This document shows, piece after piece, positions 43,804-52,787 of a stretch of DNA of 64,000 bases. Each line of letters starts with the position of its first letter. Position 1 is the stretch's first letter. Below the pieces are notes generated by a model. That model ran no database searches, was not told the DNA's origin, and worked only from the letters and a program-made list of their open reading frames with translations. The DNA is taken from the NCBI RefSeq assembly GCF_000308695.1, contig NZ_BAGG01000123.1:1-64000 (forward strand). The letters are read 5' to 3'. Origin of the DNA: Nocardia takedensis NBRC 100417. GTDB lineage: Bacteria; Actinomycetota; Actinomycetes; Mycobacteriales; Mycobacteriaceae. The position numbers and the translations under genes are program-made.

Positions 43804-44586
43804 ATGTCCGCAACACCAACCACCCGCACCGTCACCGATCTCGGCACGGATCGGTCGCGCCGGACCGAACCGCCGACGCCGTACTTCCCCTTCGTCAGCG
43901 CCGTCCTGCTCGCCGCCGCGATCGCGGGCATGATCATCGACGTCATCCTCGCCAAGGCCGCCTTCGACGTCATCGTCAACGAATCCGAGTTCGTCTCCGC
44001 GCTGGTGGCGACCGGCGTGGCGGGCATCGCCGCGGTCACCGCCCTCGGCGGCGGTCTGGCGTGGCGACACGGGCATCGACTCGGCGGCGCCGCGCTGCTC
44101 GCCGGGTGGCTGCTCATCGGCATCACCCTCGCCGCCCTGCGCTGGCAGCGCGGGTCGCTCGAGGGCTTCGCGAACGACCCCGCCGACCGCTGGATCGCGA
44201 TGCTGATGCTCGCCGTCTTCCTCGCCGCGGGCATCGAGATCGCGACCCACGGTTCCGCGCTGCTGGACAACGACTCCTACTTCGCCGTGCGCTCGGCCCG
44301 CCGCGCCGTCGCGAAGATCGACCGCAAGCGCAACCGCGTGGCCGCTGAATACGGCCGAATCGCGCTGGCGCTGAGCCGATTCCCCGATATCCGCGACCGC
44401 GCGCGCCGCCAGCACGAGATGGCCCAGCAGCGCATCGACAGCATGGAACGGGAACTGCACGCCTACGCGCGCGACCAGGTCGTGGAAGCGCTGCGCAACT
44501 CTCGCAACGGCGGACTGACCGCGCAACCGGTCGCCATCGACGACTTCCCCGTCCGCGAGCGCGCACGGAGTCGTACGAACGAATGA
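43804..44586 (+). CDS. Four-helix inner-membrane protein with coiled-coil tail
   Basis: 260 residues from ATG 43804 (GAGGGG five bases upstream; GTG 43768 overlapping the previous gene is possible). Four membrane helices are visible: FPFVSAVLLAAAIAGMIIDV, VATGVAGIAAVTALGGGLAW, LLAGWLLIGITLAALRW and WIAMLMLAVFLAAGIEIA. A ~90-residue cytoplasmic helical tail follows (RRAVAKIDRKRNRVAAEYGR; HEMAQQRIDSMERELHAYAR). It could form the membrane core of the cluster, with the OmpA-like lipoprotein outside. No family is recognised. Confidence 0.68.
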   Translation: MSATPTTRTVTDLGTDRSRRTEPPTPYFPFVSAVLLAAAIAGMIIDVILAKAAFDVIVNESEFVSALVATGVAGIAAVTALGGGLAWRHGHRLGGAALLAGWLLIGITLAALRWQRGSLEGFANDPADRWIAMLMLAVFLAAGIEIATHGSALLDNDSYFAVRSARRAVAKIDRKRNRVAAEYGRIALALSRFPDIRDRARRQHEMAQQRIDSMERELHAYARDQVVEALRNSRNGGLTAQPVAIDDFPVRERARSRTNE

Positions 44587-44705
44587 TTTACCGAATTGCC
44601 GAGGCGCGGAACGATGTTCTCGAGTGTCCATCGCCGGACCTCACTGCGGCGATGGGGGTCTTCGCGGCGGCAATAGGAGTCGTTCGGCCCAGGAAGGGCA
44701 AGTAC

Positions 44706-45824
44706 ATGCTGGAACAAGCGCCCGCTCCCGAACGCGGGACCGAGGAATCGTTCACGCTCGCGGTCACCGCCCTCGAGGAGCACTTCCGCCCCGACAACAT
44801 CGGCTATCTGCTCGCGGTGGCGCGCCGCCGTCTCGGTGACGAGCGCTTCGTCGAGGACGTCGTGCTCGACTCCTACGTCGAACTCCTCGCCCGCGTCGAC
44901 GCTTTCCACACCGGCGGCGACGCCGACAAGGTCGCGGCGGCCGCCGTCGACTACGCCTCGCGCGCCTACCTCGCCAAGGTCGTCGGCAGGAAGGCCATCG
45001 ACCGCGTCCGTAAACTCGGTCGGGAGACCGGCACGGACGACTTCACCGCCCTCGAGGCGGCGCGGGTCGCGCCCGAGAGCGAACCGGAAGCGGGTGATCT
45101 CGAAGTGGTGCACCAGGATCCGGGCGCGGAAGTCGCGCGTCGGCAACTCGACGAACTCGCGCGCACCGGGCTCGGCGCGATCCTGCTGGCCCTGTGGAAC
45201 CGCACGCCACGCCACGGGCGCACGGTGCTCACCCTCTCCGACGCCGACATGGAACATATGGCACTGTTCTACCGGTTCCTGCCGACGCTGGAACCCCGCG
45301 ACAGCACCCACGATCCGGACCGGGGCATGAACGAGCGACTGGCCGAACGCTACGGCGTCGACAAGGCGACCGCGTCGCGGCGCACGGCCAGGATCACCAA
45401 CACCGCCGGCCTCGCCCTCTACCTGACGTGCGTGCTCGGCCACGCCGGACACCGGCCCACCCCCGAGACCGTGGAGACCCACTTCGACGCCTTCGACGCG
45501 ATGAGCGGCGATCCCGAGCGCGACGCGGACGTCCTCCGACTCAGGCTCGCGGGCCGCGCCCTGCGGGACCACCCGGGCAAGGGCGTGCGCGTCGACCTCC
45601 CGCTCTTCGCCGCGGAAGTCGCCAAAGAGCAACTCGCCCAACAGAAGCGAGCCGCGCGACGGGGAACGCCCGCGCTCGACGCACCCGTCGACGTCGACTC
45701 CCTGACCGAGGCCCTGCACGCCGCCGAATCCCGCTACGCGACCTACGTGCGCAACCCCCATCCAGCCTGCGTCACGGTGTGCTCCGAGCACAATCCCGAG
45801 ACCCACCGACCCCTGGAGTTCTGA
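44706..45824 (+). CDS. Sigma-70-like regulatory protein
   Basis: 372 residues from ATG 44706 (AGGAAGGG seven bases upstream); an earlier ATG 44583 would overlap the preceding stop. Residues ~30-110 resemble sigma region 2 (NIGYLLAVARRRLGDERFVE; AKVVGRKAIDRVRKLGRETG). A helix-turn-helix-like segment (MNERLAERYGVDKATASRRT) fits region 4. It is longer than normal ECF sigma factors and may act as an atypical sigma or as a DNA-binding regulator of this operon. The resemblance is moderate. Confidence 0.6.
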   Translation: MLEQAPAPERGTEESFTLAVTALEEHFRPDNIGYLLAVARRRLGDERFVEDVVLDSYVELLARVDAFHTGGDADKVAAAAVDYASRAYLAKVVGRKAIDRVRKLGRETGTDDFTALEAARVAPESEPEAGDLEVVHQDPGAEVARRQLDELARTGLGAILLALWNRTPRHGRTVLTLSDADMEHMALFYRFLPTLEPRDSTHDPDRGMNERLAERYGVDKATASRRTARITNTAGLALYLTCVLGHAGHRPTPETVETHFDAFDAMSGDPERDADVLRLRLAGRALRDHPGKGVRVDLPLFAAEVAKEQLAQQKRAARRGTPALDAPVDVDSLTEALHAAESRYATYVRNPHPACVTVCSEHNPETHRPLEF

Positions 45825-45828
45825 CGAC

Positions 45829-46824
45829 ATGGCCGGCACTCCCCACGATCCGATCGCCGCGAGCGCACTCGACCACCCGCTCTCCGACGAACCCCCCGCC
45901 GACGATCCCGCGCCCCCCTGGCTGCCCGCCGCCGCGACCGCCGCCGCCGCGCTGACCGGAACCCGGCACATACGCCTCGACATCGCCAGGGCCGCCGTAC
46001 TCGGCTTCGACGCCGACCTCGCCGAACTCGTCCTCGCGCACGAGCGATACCGCGACGAACTGCGCCGCTACTGGGCCGATCACGGAATTCCCGACCGGAT
46101 CACCGTCGCCGCCGCCGAGGACTCCGACTTGGGCGAACTGATTACGTTGCTCATCGATTCGTGCGGTCCGCTCGGCGACGACCCCTACGCGCGGGAGGAC
46201 GACGTACTCCGCGCATCGCCCGAGGAAATCGTCGACACCTCTTGCGAACCCATCGATCATTGCGAGTCGCCGGAGGAAATCGCCGGGTCTCGCCCGCCCG
46301 CACGCGAAGCCGACGCTTACCGCGGATCACCCGGCGGAACGATCGACGCCACCGGATCATGGCAGGTGTCACCGGTCCTTCCGCCCCCGCGCGCCGCCGC
46401 CGATCCCGAACAGCGCACACCGGCATTCCACGCGCGCCACGAGGACTGGCATCTGGAATATCACCAATCCGTCGCCGAAGACGGCACCGCACTCCTGGAG
46501 GTCCGCGTCGACCCCGGCATCGGCGAAGCCTTGGCCGTCGTCCGCGTCGACCTCGCCGATTCCACCCACCTGATCGTCCTGCGCGCGATCCGCGGGCGCC
46601 TGGCCGGACACCTCACCATCACCGGCCTATCGGCCTGGGGTCGCGACGCCGTCACACTCTATAAACCGTTCCCCCCCACCGATATCCCCGACACCTGGGC
46701 GACTTGGATCACCTCCGCTGTCGCCCGCGCGTCGACAGCGGATCGCGGTCTGTGGCGACGAATTCAGCGCACCCTCGGCCCGGCCGCCGCGGTATCCCGC
46801 GCCATCGCGGCGGCATTGCCATGA
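45829..46824 (+). CDS. Hypothetical protein ending the envelope/sigma cluster
   Basis: 331 residues; ATG 45829 is four bases after the previous stop, so it is probably coupled. The N-terminal half is acidic and Pro-rich with one helical segment (ARAAVLGFDADLAELVLAHE). The second half is a beta-rich domain (WHLEYHQSVAEDGTALLEVR; ALAVVRVDLADSTHLIVLRA). Pairing with a sigma-like gene makes an anti-sigma or effector role thinkable, but no motif supports it. Confidence 0.6.
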   Translation: MAGTPHDPIAASALDHPLSDEPPADDPAPPWLPAAATAAAALTGTRHIRLDIARAAVLGFDADLAELVLAHERYRDELRRYWADHGIPDRITVAAAEDSDLGELITLLIDSCGPLGDDPYAREDDVLRASPEEIVDTSCEPIDHCESPEEIAGSRPPAREADAYRGSPGGTIDATGSWQVSPVLPPPRAAADPEQRTPAFHARHEDWHLEYHQSVAEDGTALLEVRVDPGIGEALAVVRVDLADSTHLIVLRAIRGRLAGHLTITGLSAWGRDAVTLYKPFPPTDIPDTWATWITSAVARASTADRGLWRRIQRTLGPAAAVSRAIAAALP

Positions 46825-46951
46825 CATGGCTCCGCCCCTAGGCGCTGAGTGAGGTAGATCACTTGGCCGCCGTGTCACGGCTGTCGGTTCCCAGTGTCGA
46901 AAGAGATGTATCAGTCCACGACACCCGCCCCCTGGGCGCGAAGGAATCCGT

Positions 46952-47950
46952 ATGCGCAGGCGATTTCGCTCGGCCACACCCCGATCCGAGCCGGTATCAC
47001 GACGGACGCTGCTCCTGGGGGCGGCGGCCGGGCTCACCCTCGCCTCCTGCGGATCGCCCGACAAGAAAGGCCGACAAGTGAAAACCACGGACATTCTCGG
47101 CGCACACCTCTCCCACACCGAAACCGGCGCGGGCACCCCGCTGGTGTTCCTGCACGGCAACCCGAGCTCCTCGCACATGTGGCGCGAGATCCTGCCCCAC
47201 CTCACCGACGGGCGACTGCTCGCGCCGGACCTCATCGGCATGGGCCGATCCGCCAAACCCGATATCGACTACACCTTCGCCGACCACGCCCGCTACCTCG
47301 ACGCCTGGTTCGACGCCCTCGACCTCGACCACGTCGTCCTCGTCGGCCACGACTGGGGTGGTGCGCTCGCCTGCGACTGGGCCGCCCGCCACCCCGACAA
47401 GGTGCGCGGCCTCGCCTTCTTCGAAACGATCGTCAAACCGATGGCGTGGGCGGACCTGTCCCCGCAAGCGCGCACCCGATCCGAATCCCTCCGAACCCCG
47501 GGCGTCGGCGAGCAGATGGTGCTCGAACAAGACCTGTTCATTCGCCAAGCCTTCACCGGCGGCGTCCTCGATCCGGTCGCCGACACCGATCTCAGGACCT
47601 ACCTCGCGCCCTATCCGACACCGGACAGCCGCAGGCCCCTGCTCGCCTGGGCACGCCAGATGCCACTGGACGGTGATCCCGCCGAACTCGTCACTCGCAT
47701 CGAAACCTTCGACCGCTGGCTGGCCATCAGCACCGACACCCCGAAACTGCTGATGACATTCGAAGGTTCCCCCACACTGCTCATCGACGAAACGATGACC
47801 GCCTGGTGCCGACACCACATCGCGGCACTGGACGTCGTCCCGTGCGGACAAGCCGGACACCACGCCGCCGAAGACCGCCCCGACGAGATCGGCGCGGCAA
47901 TCGCCGACTGGTTGCGACGGCACACCCTCACCGCACCGGAGTACCGATGA
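46952..47950 (+). CDS. Haloalkane dehalogenase-like alpha/beta hydrolase with Tat/lipoprotein signal
   Basis: 332 residues from ATG 46952 (AAGGAA five bases upstream). It resembles DhaA-type haloalkane dehalogenases: halide-binding Asn70 in HGNPSSS, nucleophile Asp134 in VGHDWGGA followed by the halide-binding Trp, acid Glu158 in FFETIVKP, and base His303 in GQAGHHAAED. Unlike typical members it has an N-terminal export signal with SRRTLLLGAAAG and lipobox LASC. This suggests Tat-dependent export and lipid anchoring. True dehalogenase activity is untested. The next gene overlaps it by four bases (ATGA). Confidence 0.78.
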   Translation: MRRRFRSATPRSEPVSRRTLLLGAAAGLTLASCGSPDKKGRQVKTTDILGAHLSHTETGAGTPLVFLHGNPSSSHMWREILPHLTDGRLLAPDLIGMGRSAKPDIDYTFADHARYLDAWFDALDLDHVVLVGHDWGGALACDWAARHPDKVRGLAFFETIVKPMAWADLSPQARTRSESLRTPGVGEQMVLEQDLFIRQAFTGGVLDPVADTDLRTYLAPYPTPDSRRPLLAWARQMPLDGDPAELVTRIETFDRWLAISTDTPKLLMTFEGSPTLLIDETMTAWCRHHIAALDVVPCGQAGHHAAEDRPDEIGAAIADWLRRHTLTAPEYR

Positions 47951-48996
47951 CCGGCGTTGCGGACAGGTGGGCGCGGACGGACGATGGGTCGATGACCGAC
48001 GACATGCCGACCGATCGCGCGACCGGCCGCGGTTCGGTCGGCGTCGGATCGGTCGAGGTCGGATCGGTCGACCCCGGTTCCGTCGAGGTCGGTTCCGTCG
48101 ACCCCGGTTCCGACGTTGGTTCGGTCGCCCCCGGTTCCGTCGACGTCGGTGCAGTCGACCCGAGGGAGGTCGCGCTCGTGACCGCGGCCATCGACGGCGA
48201 CGCCGTCGCGGCGACCGAGATCATGCGCGGACTACAGGACCCGATCTATCGATTGGCGCTCCGCATGACCGGCCGGCCCGCCGACGCCGAGGACGCCACC
48301 CAGGAGATCCTGCTGCGGGTGTTCACCCGGCTCGCGACCTGGCGCGGTGAGGCAAAACTGCTCACCTGGGCGTATCGCATCGCCGTCAACCATCTGCTCA
48401 ACACGCGAAGACGGTCACCACAGGAGGCGGCGCAGCTCAGCCTCGACGCCTTCGGCGACCTGCTGGTCGAGGGCCTGACAGCCGACCATCGCGGTCCCGA
48501 AGCGGAACTACTCGCCACCGAAGTCCGCCTCCAGTGCAGCCAGGCGATGCTGCAATGCCTGACCCGCGAGGAACGGATCGCGTTCGTCCTCGACGACGTG
48601 TTCGACGTCAGATCAGCCGACGCCGCCTGGATCCTGGACCTCACCCCCGCCGCCTACCGAAAACGTTTGGAGCGAACCAGAAAACGCCTCCGCACCTTCC
48701 TGACCTCGACCTGTGGCTACGCGAGCGCACAGGCCCGGTGCCGATGTTCGCGACGCATCGCCCAGGCCGTGTCGGCCGGGCGGATAGATCCGCGCCGACC
48801 GGAACTGTCCACCCACCCCGTCCCCGGCGCGGGCCGTAGCGCCGCGGAAGCCGAACAGCAGATGATCGCGCTGCACGACGCCGCGGCGGTGCTCCGAATC
48901 CATCCGGACTACGCCTTCCCCCGGGCGAAAGCGGACGCCGTCGCCGGTCTCTTGCGGTCCGGACGGTTCTCCCTGCTGTCCGATGCCTCCGAATAA
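47947..48996 (+). CDS. ECF-type RNA polymerase sigma factor with repeat N-terminus
   Basis: 349 residues from ATG 47947, overlapping the dehalogenase stop (ATGA). Residues ~29-72 are nine pentads such as GSVEV and GSVDP, encoded by 15-bp repeats (48031-48162; one unit is 12 bp). Region 2 (DPIYRLALRMTGRPADAEDA, WAYRIAVNHLLNTRRR) and region 4 (CLTREERIAFVLDDVFDVRS, YRKRLERTRKRLRTFL) are clear. After region 4 a Cys cluster (STCGYASAQARCRCSRR) could bind metal. No anti-sigma gene follows; the C-terminal extension may do this work. Confidence 0.82.
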   Translation: MTGVADRWARTDDGSMTDDMPTDRATGRGSVGVGSVEVGSVDPGSVEVGSVDPGSDVGSVAPGSVDVGAVDPREVALVTAAIDGDAVAATEIMRGLQDPIYRLALRMTGRPADAEDATQEILLRVFTRLATWRGEAKLLTWAYRIAVNHLLNTRRRSPQEAAQLSLDAFGDLLVEGLTADHRGPEAELLATEVRLQCSQAMLQCLTREERIAFVLDDVFDVRSADAAWILDLTPAAYRKRLERTRKRLRTFLTSTCGYASAQARCRCSRRIAQAVSAGRIDPRRPELSTHPVPGAGRSAAEAEQQMIALHDAAAVLRIHPDYAFPRAKADAVAGLLRSGRFSLLSDASE

Positions 48997-49154
48997 CCGA
49001 GCCTCCGACGTCCTTCCGCATCCGACTCGACCGCCGACAGTCCGCTCCGCACCGGGACCTGGAACGATCGGATCGACCGCCCACCCTCCCCTTCGCAGCC
49101 ACCGCATCTTCGCGACGTCCCAGGTCGAGCAGCGCGAACAATCAATAAGTGCCG

Positions 49155-50111
49155 TCACGCGACGCTGCCGGTGCTCGGCCGCAGATCGTCAACGATGTTG
49201 CGCGCGATCTGCTCCCGCACCGCGGTCGACACCCCCGCCGCCGCATTCCGGCGCGCGGCCACCGCGAGGCGATCGGCGATCTCGTTGAGCGGATGCCCGG
49301 AATGCGCCTTCACCCACCCGACCGTGACATCCCGGTCCCCGATCGCGCGCCGGATCGCGGCGACCCGCCGTGCGATCACCTGGGTGGGCGGAGTGGCGCT
49401 GCCGTCGATCCAGCACACCGCGCTGCGACTGTCGGTCAACACCGAGATCCGCCGGTCACTCCGCGCGGTCACCGCCAGCAGGATCGCCTCCAACTCCCCG
49501 ACCGCGACCACCGACGTCGACGGCAGGAACTCCTGCCGCCAATCCCCGTCATCCGTCACATAGGCCAGCCCCATCCCACGCCGCCCGGCCCGCGCCGAAG
49601 CGTCCGTCGCGATCACCACCCGCCGACTCCCGAGCAGATCCGCGCGAACCAACCGCGCCGCGAGCGCCTTCTCCGCGGCAACCCGGACCCCGGCCCGTCG
49701 CCCCTCGAACGCACAACCGGTCAGATGACTGTGCGTCAGCCCGGCGAACCAGTCCCGCACCTCCCGATTCCCGATATACACCTCGGCCCGCACATCCCGC
49801 GCGACCACGAACTTCTGCAAATACTCGAACGCGTCCACCACCACCGCCCCACACCCCCGATCCGCCCCACCGAACTCCGCCACCTCCACAATCACCTCCG
49901 CCGCAGCACTTTCCGCCACGACCAACACCGCCCGCGCAACCCCATCAGCCCCATTCCCGGCAACGATCACCGCCGCATACAACGGTGCCCCCACCACCCC
50001 GTCCACCGCCGGAACGTCCGCCACCGCCTCGACAGGCCCCACCCCACCCGACCGCCGAAAAGCCCCGAACACACCGCACAGAACACCGACGATCCGCCGC
50101 AACCTGGTCAT
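49155..50111 (-). CDS. RNase HI-like protein with extra N-terminal domain
   Basis: 318 residues from ATG 50111 (GGGGAG six bases upstream). The C-terminal half is RNase H type I with the DEDD set: Asp170 in ATDAS, Glu206 in VGELEAIL, Asp227 in LTDSRSA and Asp280 in EIADRLA, plus WVKAHSGHPLNE. It would cleave the RNA strand of RNA-DNA hybrids. The first ~150 residues follow a similar strand order (LYAAVIVAG, RAVLVVAES, VVVDAFEYLQKF) without acidic catalytic residues, suggesting a degenerate second RNase H fold. Housekeeping RNase HI is ~155 residues, so this is a distinct paralogue. Confidence 0.78.
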   Translation of the reverse strand: MTRLRRIVGVLCGVFGAFRRSGGVGPVEAVADVPAVDGVVGAPLYAAVIVAGNGADGVARAVLVVAESAAAEVIVEVAEFGGADRGCGAVVVDAFEYLQKFVVARDVRAEVYIGNREVRDWFAGLTHSHLTGCAFEGRRAGVRVAAEKALAARLVRADLLGSRRVVIATDASARAGRRGMGLAYVTDDGDWRQEFLPSTSVVAVGELEAILLAVTARSDRRISVLTDSRSAVCWIDGSATPPTQVIARRVAAIRRAIGDRDVTVGWVKAHSGHPLNEIADRLAVAARRNAAAGVSTAVREQIARNIVDDLRPSTGSVA

Positions 50112-50253
50112 CGCGATCTCCCCGAACAAGGACGAGCCCACCGCTCATCGTTCACAAGGAAGACGTCCCCCCGCCCCCAACGTTGCGCCTATCCGAGACA
50201 AGTCCGAGCCCCTACTGCGAACGCATCTACCTACCGCCCCATCCCTTCGGTAC

Positions 50254-50301
50254 TGACTGCGCTCGCCGAAGTTCCTCGGCCGGGCTCATCGAAATTCCCC
50301 A
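50254..50301. repeat. IS21 left terminal inverted repeat
   Basis: Begins TGACTGCGCTC and ends GCTCATCGAAATTCCCCA. The inner 18 bases match the other end with a single difference. Confidence 0.88.
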
Positions 50302-50317
50302 CCCGTGAGCGTGTTGA

Positions 50318-51169
50318 TTATAGGGGTTCGCGGTTGCCGGTCGTGGCTCGGCGGAGGTTGTCGGCGGTGGCGTGGTGGTCGCGTAGTCGGTAGGAGTCGC
50401 CGTCGAGGTTGATGACCATGGATCGGTGTAGGAGTCTGTCGAGTAGTGCGGCGGCGACGGTGTTGTCGCCGAGGATCTCGCCCCAGGAGCCGACGCCGCG
50501 GTTGGTGGTGATCACGGTCGAGGTTTTCAGATAACGTTGCGACACAACCTGGAACAGCGCTGAAGCGGCCTCGGCCGGTAGGGGGAGGTAGCCCAGTTCG
50601 TCGATCACCAGTAGCGCGGGGCCGGCGTAGAAGCGCATGGTAGTGGCCCAGCGTCCCTCGATCGCGGCTCGGTGGCAGCGGGCGGCGAGGTCGGCGGCGG
50701 TGGTGAAGTAGGTGCGGTAGCCGGCGTGCGCGGCGGCGCGTGCGAGTCCGGTCGCCAGGTGTGTCTTGCCTGTGCCGGGCGTGCCGATGAGCAGGACGTT
50801 GGTGGCGGTTTCGAGGTAGCGGCAGGTGTCGAGTTCGTCGAGCAGGGGCCGGTCGATGCCGGAGGCGGCGTCGACGTCGAAGTTCTCCAACGACGCCGGT
50901 GTCGGTAGGTTCGCGAACCGCAGTCGGCCGGTGAGACGGCGGGTTTCGGTGTCGGCGACCTCGATCCGCAGTAGTTTCTCCAATGTCGCGGTTGCCGAGA
51001 GGTTCTGCGCGGTGGCGTCTTCGAGCACCGAGGGCAGCGCTTCGGCGGCGGCGTGGAGTTTCAGTGTCGCCAGATGCGAGCGGAGTTGCTGGTAGCGGGT
51101 CGCGGTCTCGTCGGCGCCGACGGCCTTGGTGACGCGGCGGGCGGTCTTCTTCGGGGTAGGGGTGCTCAT
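50318..51169 (-). CDS. istB: IS21 helper ATPase IstB
   Basis: 283 residues. AAA+/DnaC-like helper of the IstA transposase: Walker A GTPGTGKTHL, Walker B LLVIDELGYLPL, and sensor segment STVITTNRGVGSWGEILGD. The length is normal. Its ATG overlaps the istA stop by four bases (51166-51169), the usual IS21 coupling. Confidence 0.95.
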   Translation of the reverse strand: MSTPTPKKTARRVTKAVGADETATRYQQLRSHLATLKLHAAAEALPSVLEDATAQNLSATATLEKLLRIEVADTETRRLTGRLRFANLPTPASLENFDVDAASGIDRPLLDELDTCRYLETATNVLLIGTPGTGKTHLATGLARAAAHAGYRTYFTTAADLAARCHRAAIEGRWATTMRFYAGPALLVIDELGYLPLPAEAASALFQVVSQRYLKTSTVITTNRGVGSWGEILGDNTVAAALLDRLLHRSMVINLDGDSYRLRDHHATADNLRRATTGNREPL

Positions 51170-52509
51170 CTGCGGCTCCTCGCGGTGGCGGCGCGCTCGT
51201 AGGCGGCCAGATCGGTGACCGTCGCGCCGGAGGCGGCGTCGGTGGTGGTGGGGTCTGCGGCGCGGAGCGCGGCCGCGGCGGCTCGGGCGGCCTCGCCGGG
51301 TGGGATGCGTTCCTTGCGGCGGTGCGGGCGGCCGGTGTTGGCCGCGGCCATCGCGGCGGTGTCCAACGCGACGACGTGACCGTGGTCGCGGACGGTCGCG
51401 CCGAGCCCGTCGGCGGCGCGTTCGTGGCGGGCTATCACGATCCCGGCGGTGGTGGCGATGTCGATGTGGTTGCCGCGCAACGGTTGCGTGACGACCACCC
51501 TCGCCGACGCCAGCTCCGGTGGCACTGAGTAGCGGTTGCCGCGCCAGGAGATCATCGCCTGCCGAGAAGCGACCCGCGGTTCGGCGAGGATCGCCGGATA
51601 GGGCTCGGCGGGCATGGGCCGCAACGATTCCCGCGCCGCCACGGTCGCGACCGTCGCGCGGCCGTCGGCGGTCGGACGGAGCCGGGTATCCCCGCGCAGC
51701 GTGCAGAACTTGTCGAGCGAGGCTTGGGCTTGCTCGACTGTCAGGTCGTCAGCCAGTGTGCGCCACCAGCGTTGCGCGGCGGTGTGATTGGCTTTCTCGA
51801 CCACGCCCTTGCGGTTCCCGCGCCGGGGTGGGCAGATCGCCGCCGCCACGCCGTAGTACATGGCGACCGCGGCGAACGACGCGGTGATCTGCCCGCTGGA
51901 GGGATAGCAGACCGTGGACATGCGGTCGAACCGCCACGCCCCGGTCACTCCGCCCAGCGCGCGGGCGACACGATCGAGCCCTTCGATCACGTGTGGTTGA
52001 TCGGTCGACGGGGCGAGATAGCCGCGCCAACGCCCGGAATGCGCGAGCGATCCGACGAGCAGATACGCCTTCGACCCCCACCCCCAATCCGCGGGCGGGT
52101 TCGGCAGTTCGACCCAGTCCCACTGGGTTTCACCACCGGGTTCGTGCGGGATGACGGCGTTGGGGCGTTCGGTCGCGGTCCGGCAGGCTTGACAGACCGG
52201 CCGTAGTCCGCGGGCGCGGATGTTGCGGGTCAGCGACTGATACGACAGCGGGAACCCGAGGGGTTCCAGCTCGTCCATCAGCGTCTGTGCCCACAGGTGC
52301 GGGTCCTCGGCCAGGCGAGCGGTCACGTACTCGACGAACGGGTCGAACGGGTCCGGCAGGTGCCGTTTGCGGACGCCGGGGGTGCGTTCCCCGGCCAGAT
52401 AAGCTCGAATCGTCTTACGGTCACGACCGGTGTGACGGGCGATCTGCGAGATCGTCCAGCCTCGAGCGCGTAGGGCACTGATTTCCACATCTTCCTCACG
52501 TGTCAACAT
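51166..52509 (-). CDS. istA: IS21 transposase IstA
   Basis: 447 residues. The N-terminal helix-turn-helix (GWTISQIARHTGRDRKTIRA) is followed by a DDE integrase core: Asp in ETQWDWVEL, Asp in WRFDRMSTV and Glu in GVVEKANHTA. A C-terminal beta domain (SWRGNRYSVPPELASARVVV) follows. It appears full length. An inverted repeat (52516-52530 with 52567-52581) just upstream lies inside the IS right end and may regulate it. Confidence 0.95.
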   Translation of the reverse strand: MLTREEDVEISALRARGWTISQIARHTGRDRKTIRAYLAGERTPGVRKRHLPDPFDPFVEYVTARLAEDPHLWAQTLMDELEPLGFPLSYQSLTRNIRARGLRPVCQACRTATERPNAVIPHEPGGETQWDWVELPNPPADWGWGSKAYLLVGSLAHSGRWRGYLAPSTDQPHVIEGLDRVARALGGVTGAWRFDRMSTVCYPSSGQITASFAAVAMYYGVAAAICPPRRGNRKGVVEKANHTAAQRWWRTLADDLTVEQAQASLDKFCTLRGDTRLRPTADGRATVATVAARESLRPMPAEPYPAILAEPRVASRQAMISWRGNRYSVPPELASARVVVTQPLRGNHIDIATTAGIVIARHERAADGLGATVRDHGHVVALDTAAMAAANTGRPHRRKERIPPGEAARAAAAALRAADPTTTDAASGATVTDLAAYERAATARSRR

Positions 52510-52609
52510 GGAAAAGCGGGCCTCCTCCGAACTGAAAGCGCTGGTCAGGTGTGGTAACCACCAGCATCGGAAGAGGCCCGCCCTTCACGGCGGAGCCACA
52601 CGGGACAAA

Positions 52610-52657
52610 TGGGGAATTTCGGTGAGCGTCAGTGAGGAAAATCAGTGAGCGCCGTCA
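52610..52657. repeat. IS21 right terminal inverted repeat
   Basis: The reverse complement begins TGACGGCGCTC and ends GCTCACCGAAATTCCCCA. It contains several GTGAG motifs, like the repeated transposase sites of IS21 ends. Confidence 0.88.
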
Positions 52658-52787
52658 GTACGGCCAGTCGAACGCCGACATCCACCAAGAACCCGCATCT
52701 CCCGAGGGAGACGATTGCGGTGAACCAAAGTTTCCGCCGCTGAAACTGACCAAGCCCCGCTATGGTGGCAGTGGTGCGTCAGCGCGT

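Larger units (their letters stand above)
50254..52657. mobile_element. Complete IS21-family insertion sequence
   Basis: A 2404-bp element carrying istA and istB on the minus strand. Its ends are imperfect 48-bp inverted repeats (36 of 48 identical), both starting TGAC. GTAC directly flanks it on both sides (50250-50253 and 52658-52661), a 4-bp target duplication consistent with IS21 transposition. Both genes look intact, so it may be active. It separates the RNase H gene from the restriction island. Confidence 0.93.

Noticed and set aside
41148..46824. Reading the cluster as a Zorya-type or Tol-Pal system
   Set aside because: No MotA/TolQ-like channel, helicase or nuclease is encoded; only the OmpA-like domain is shared.
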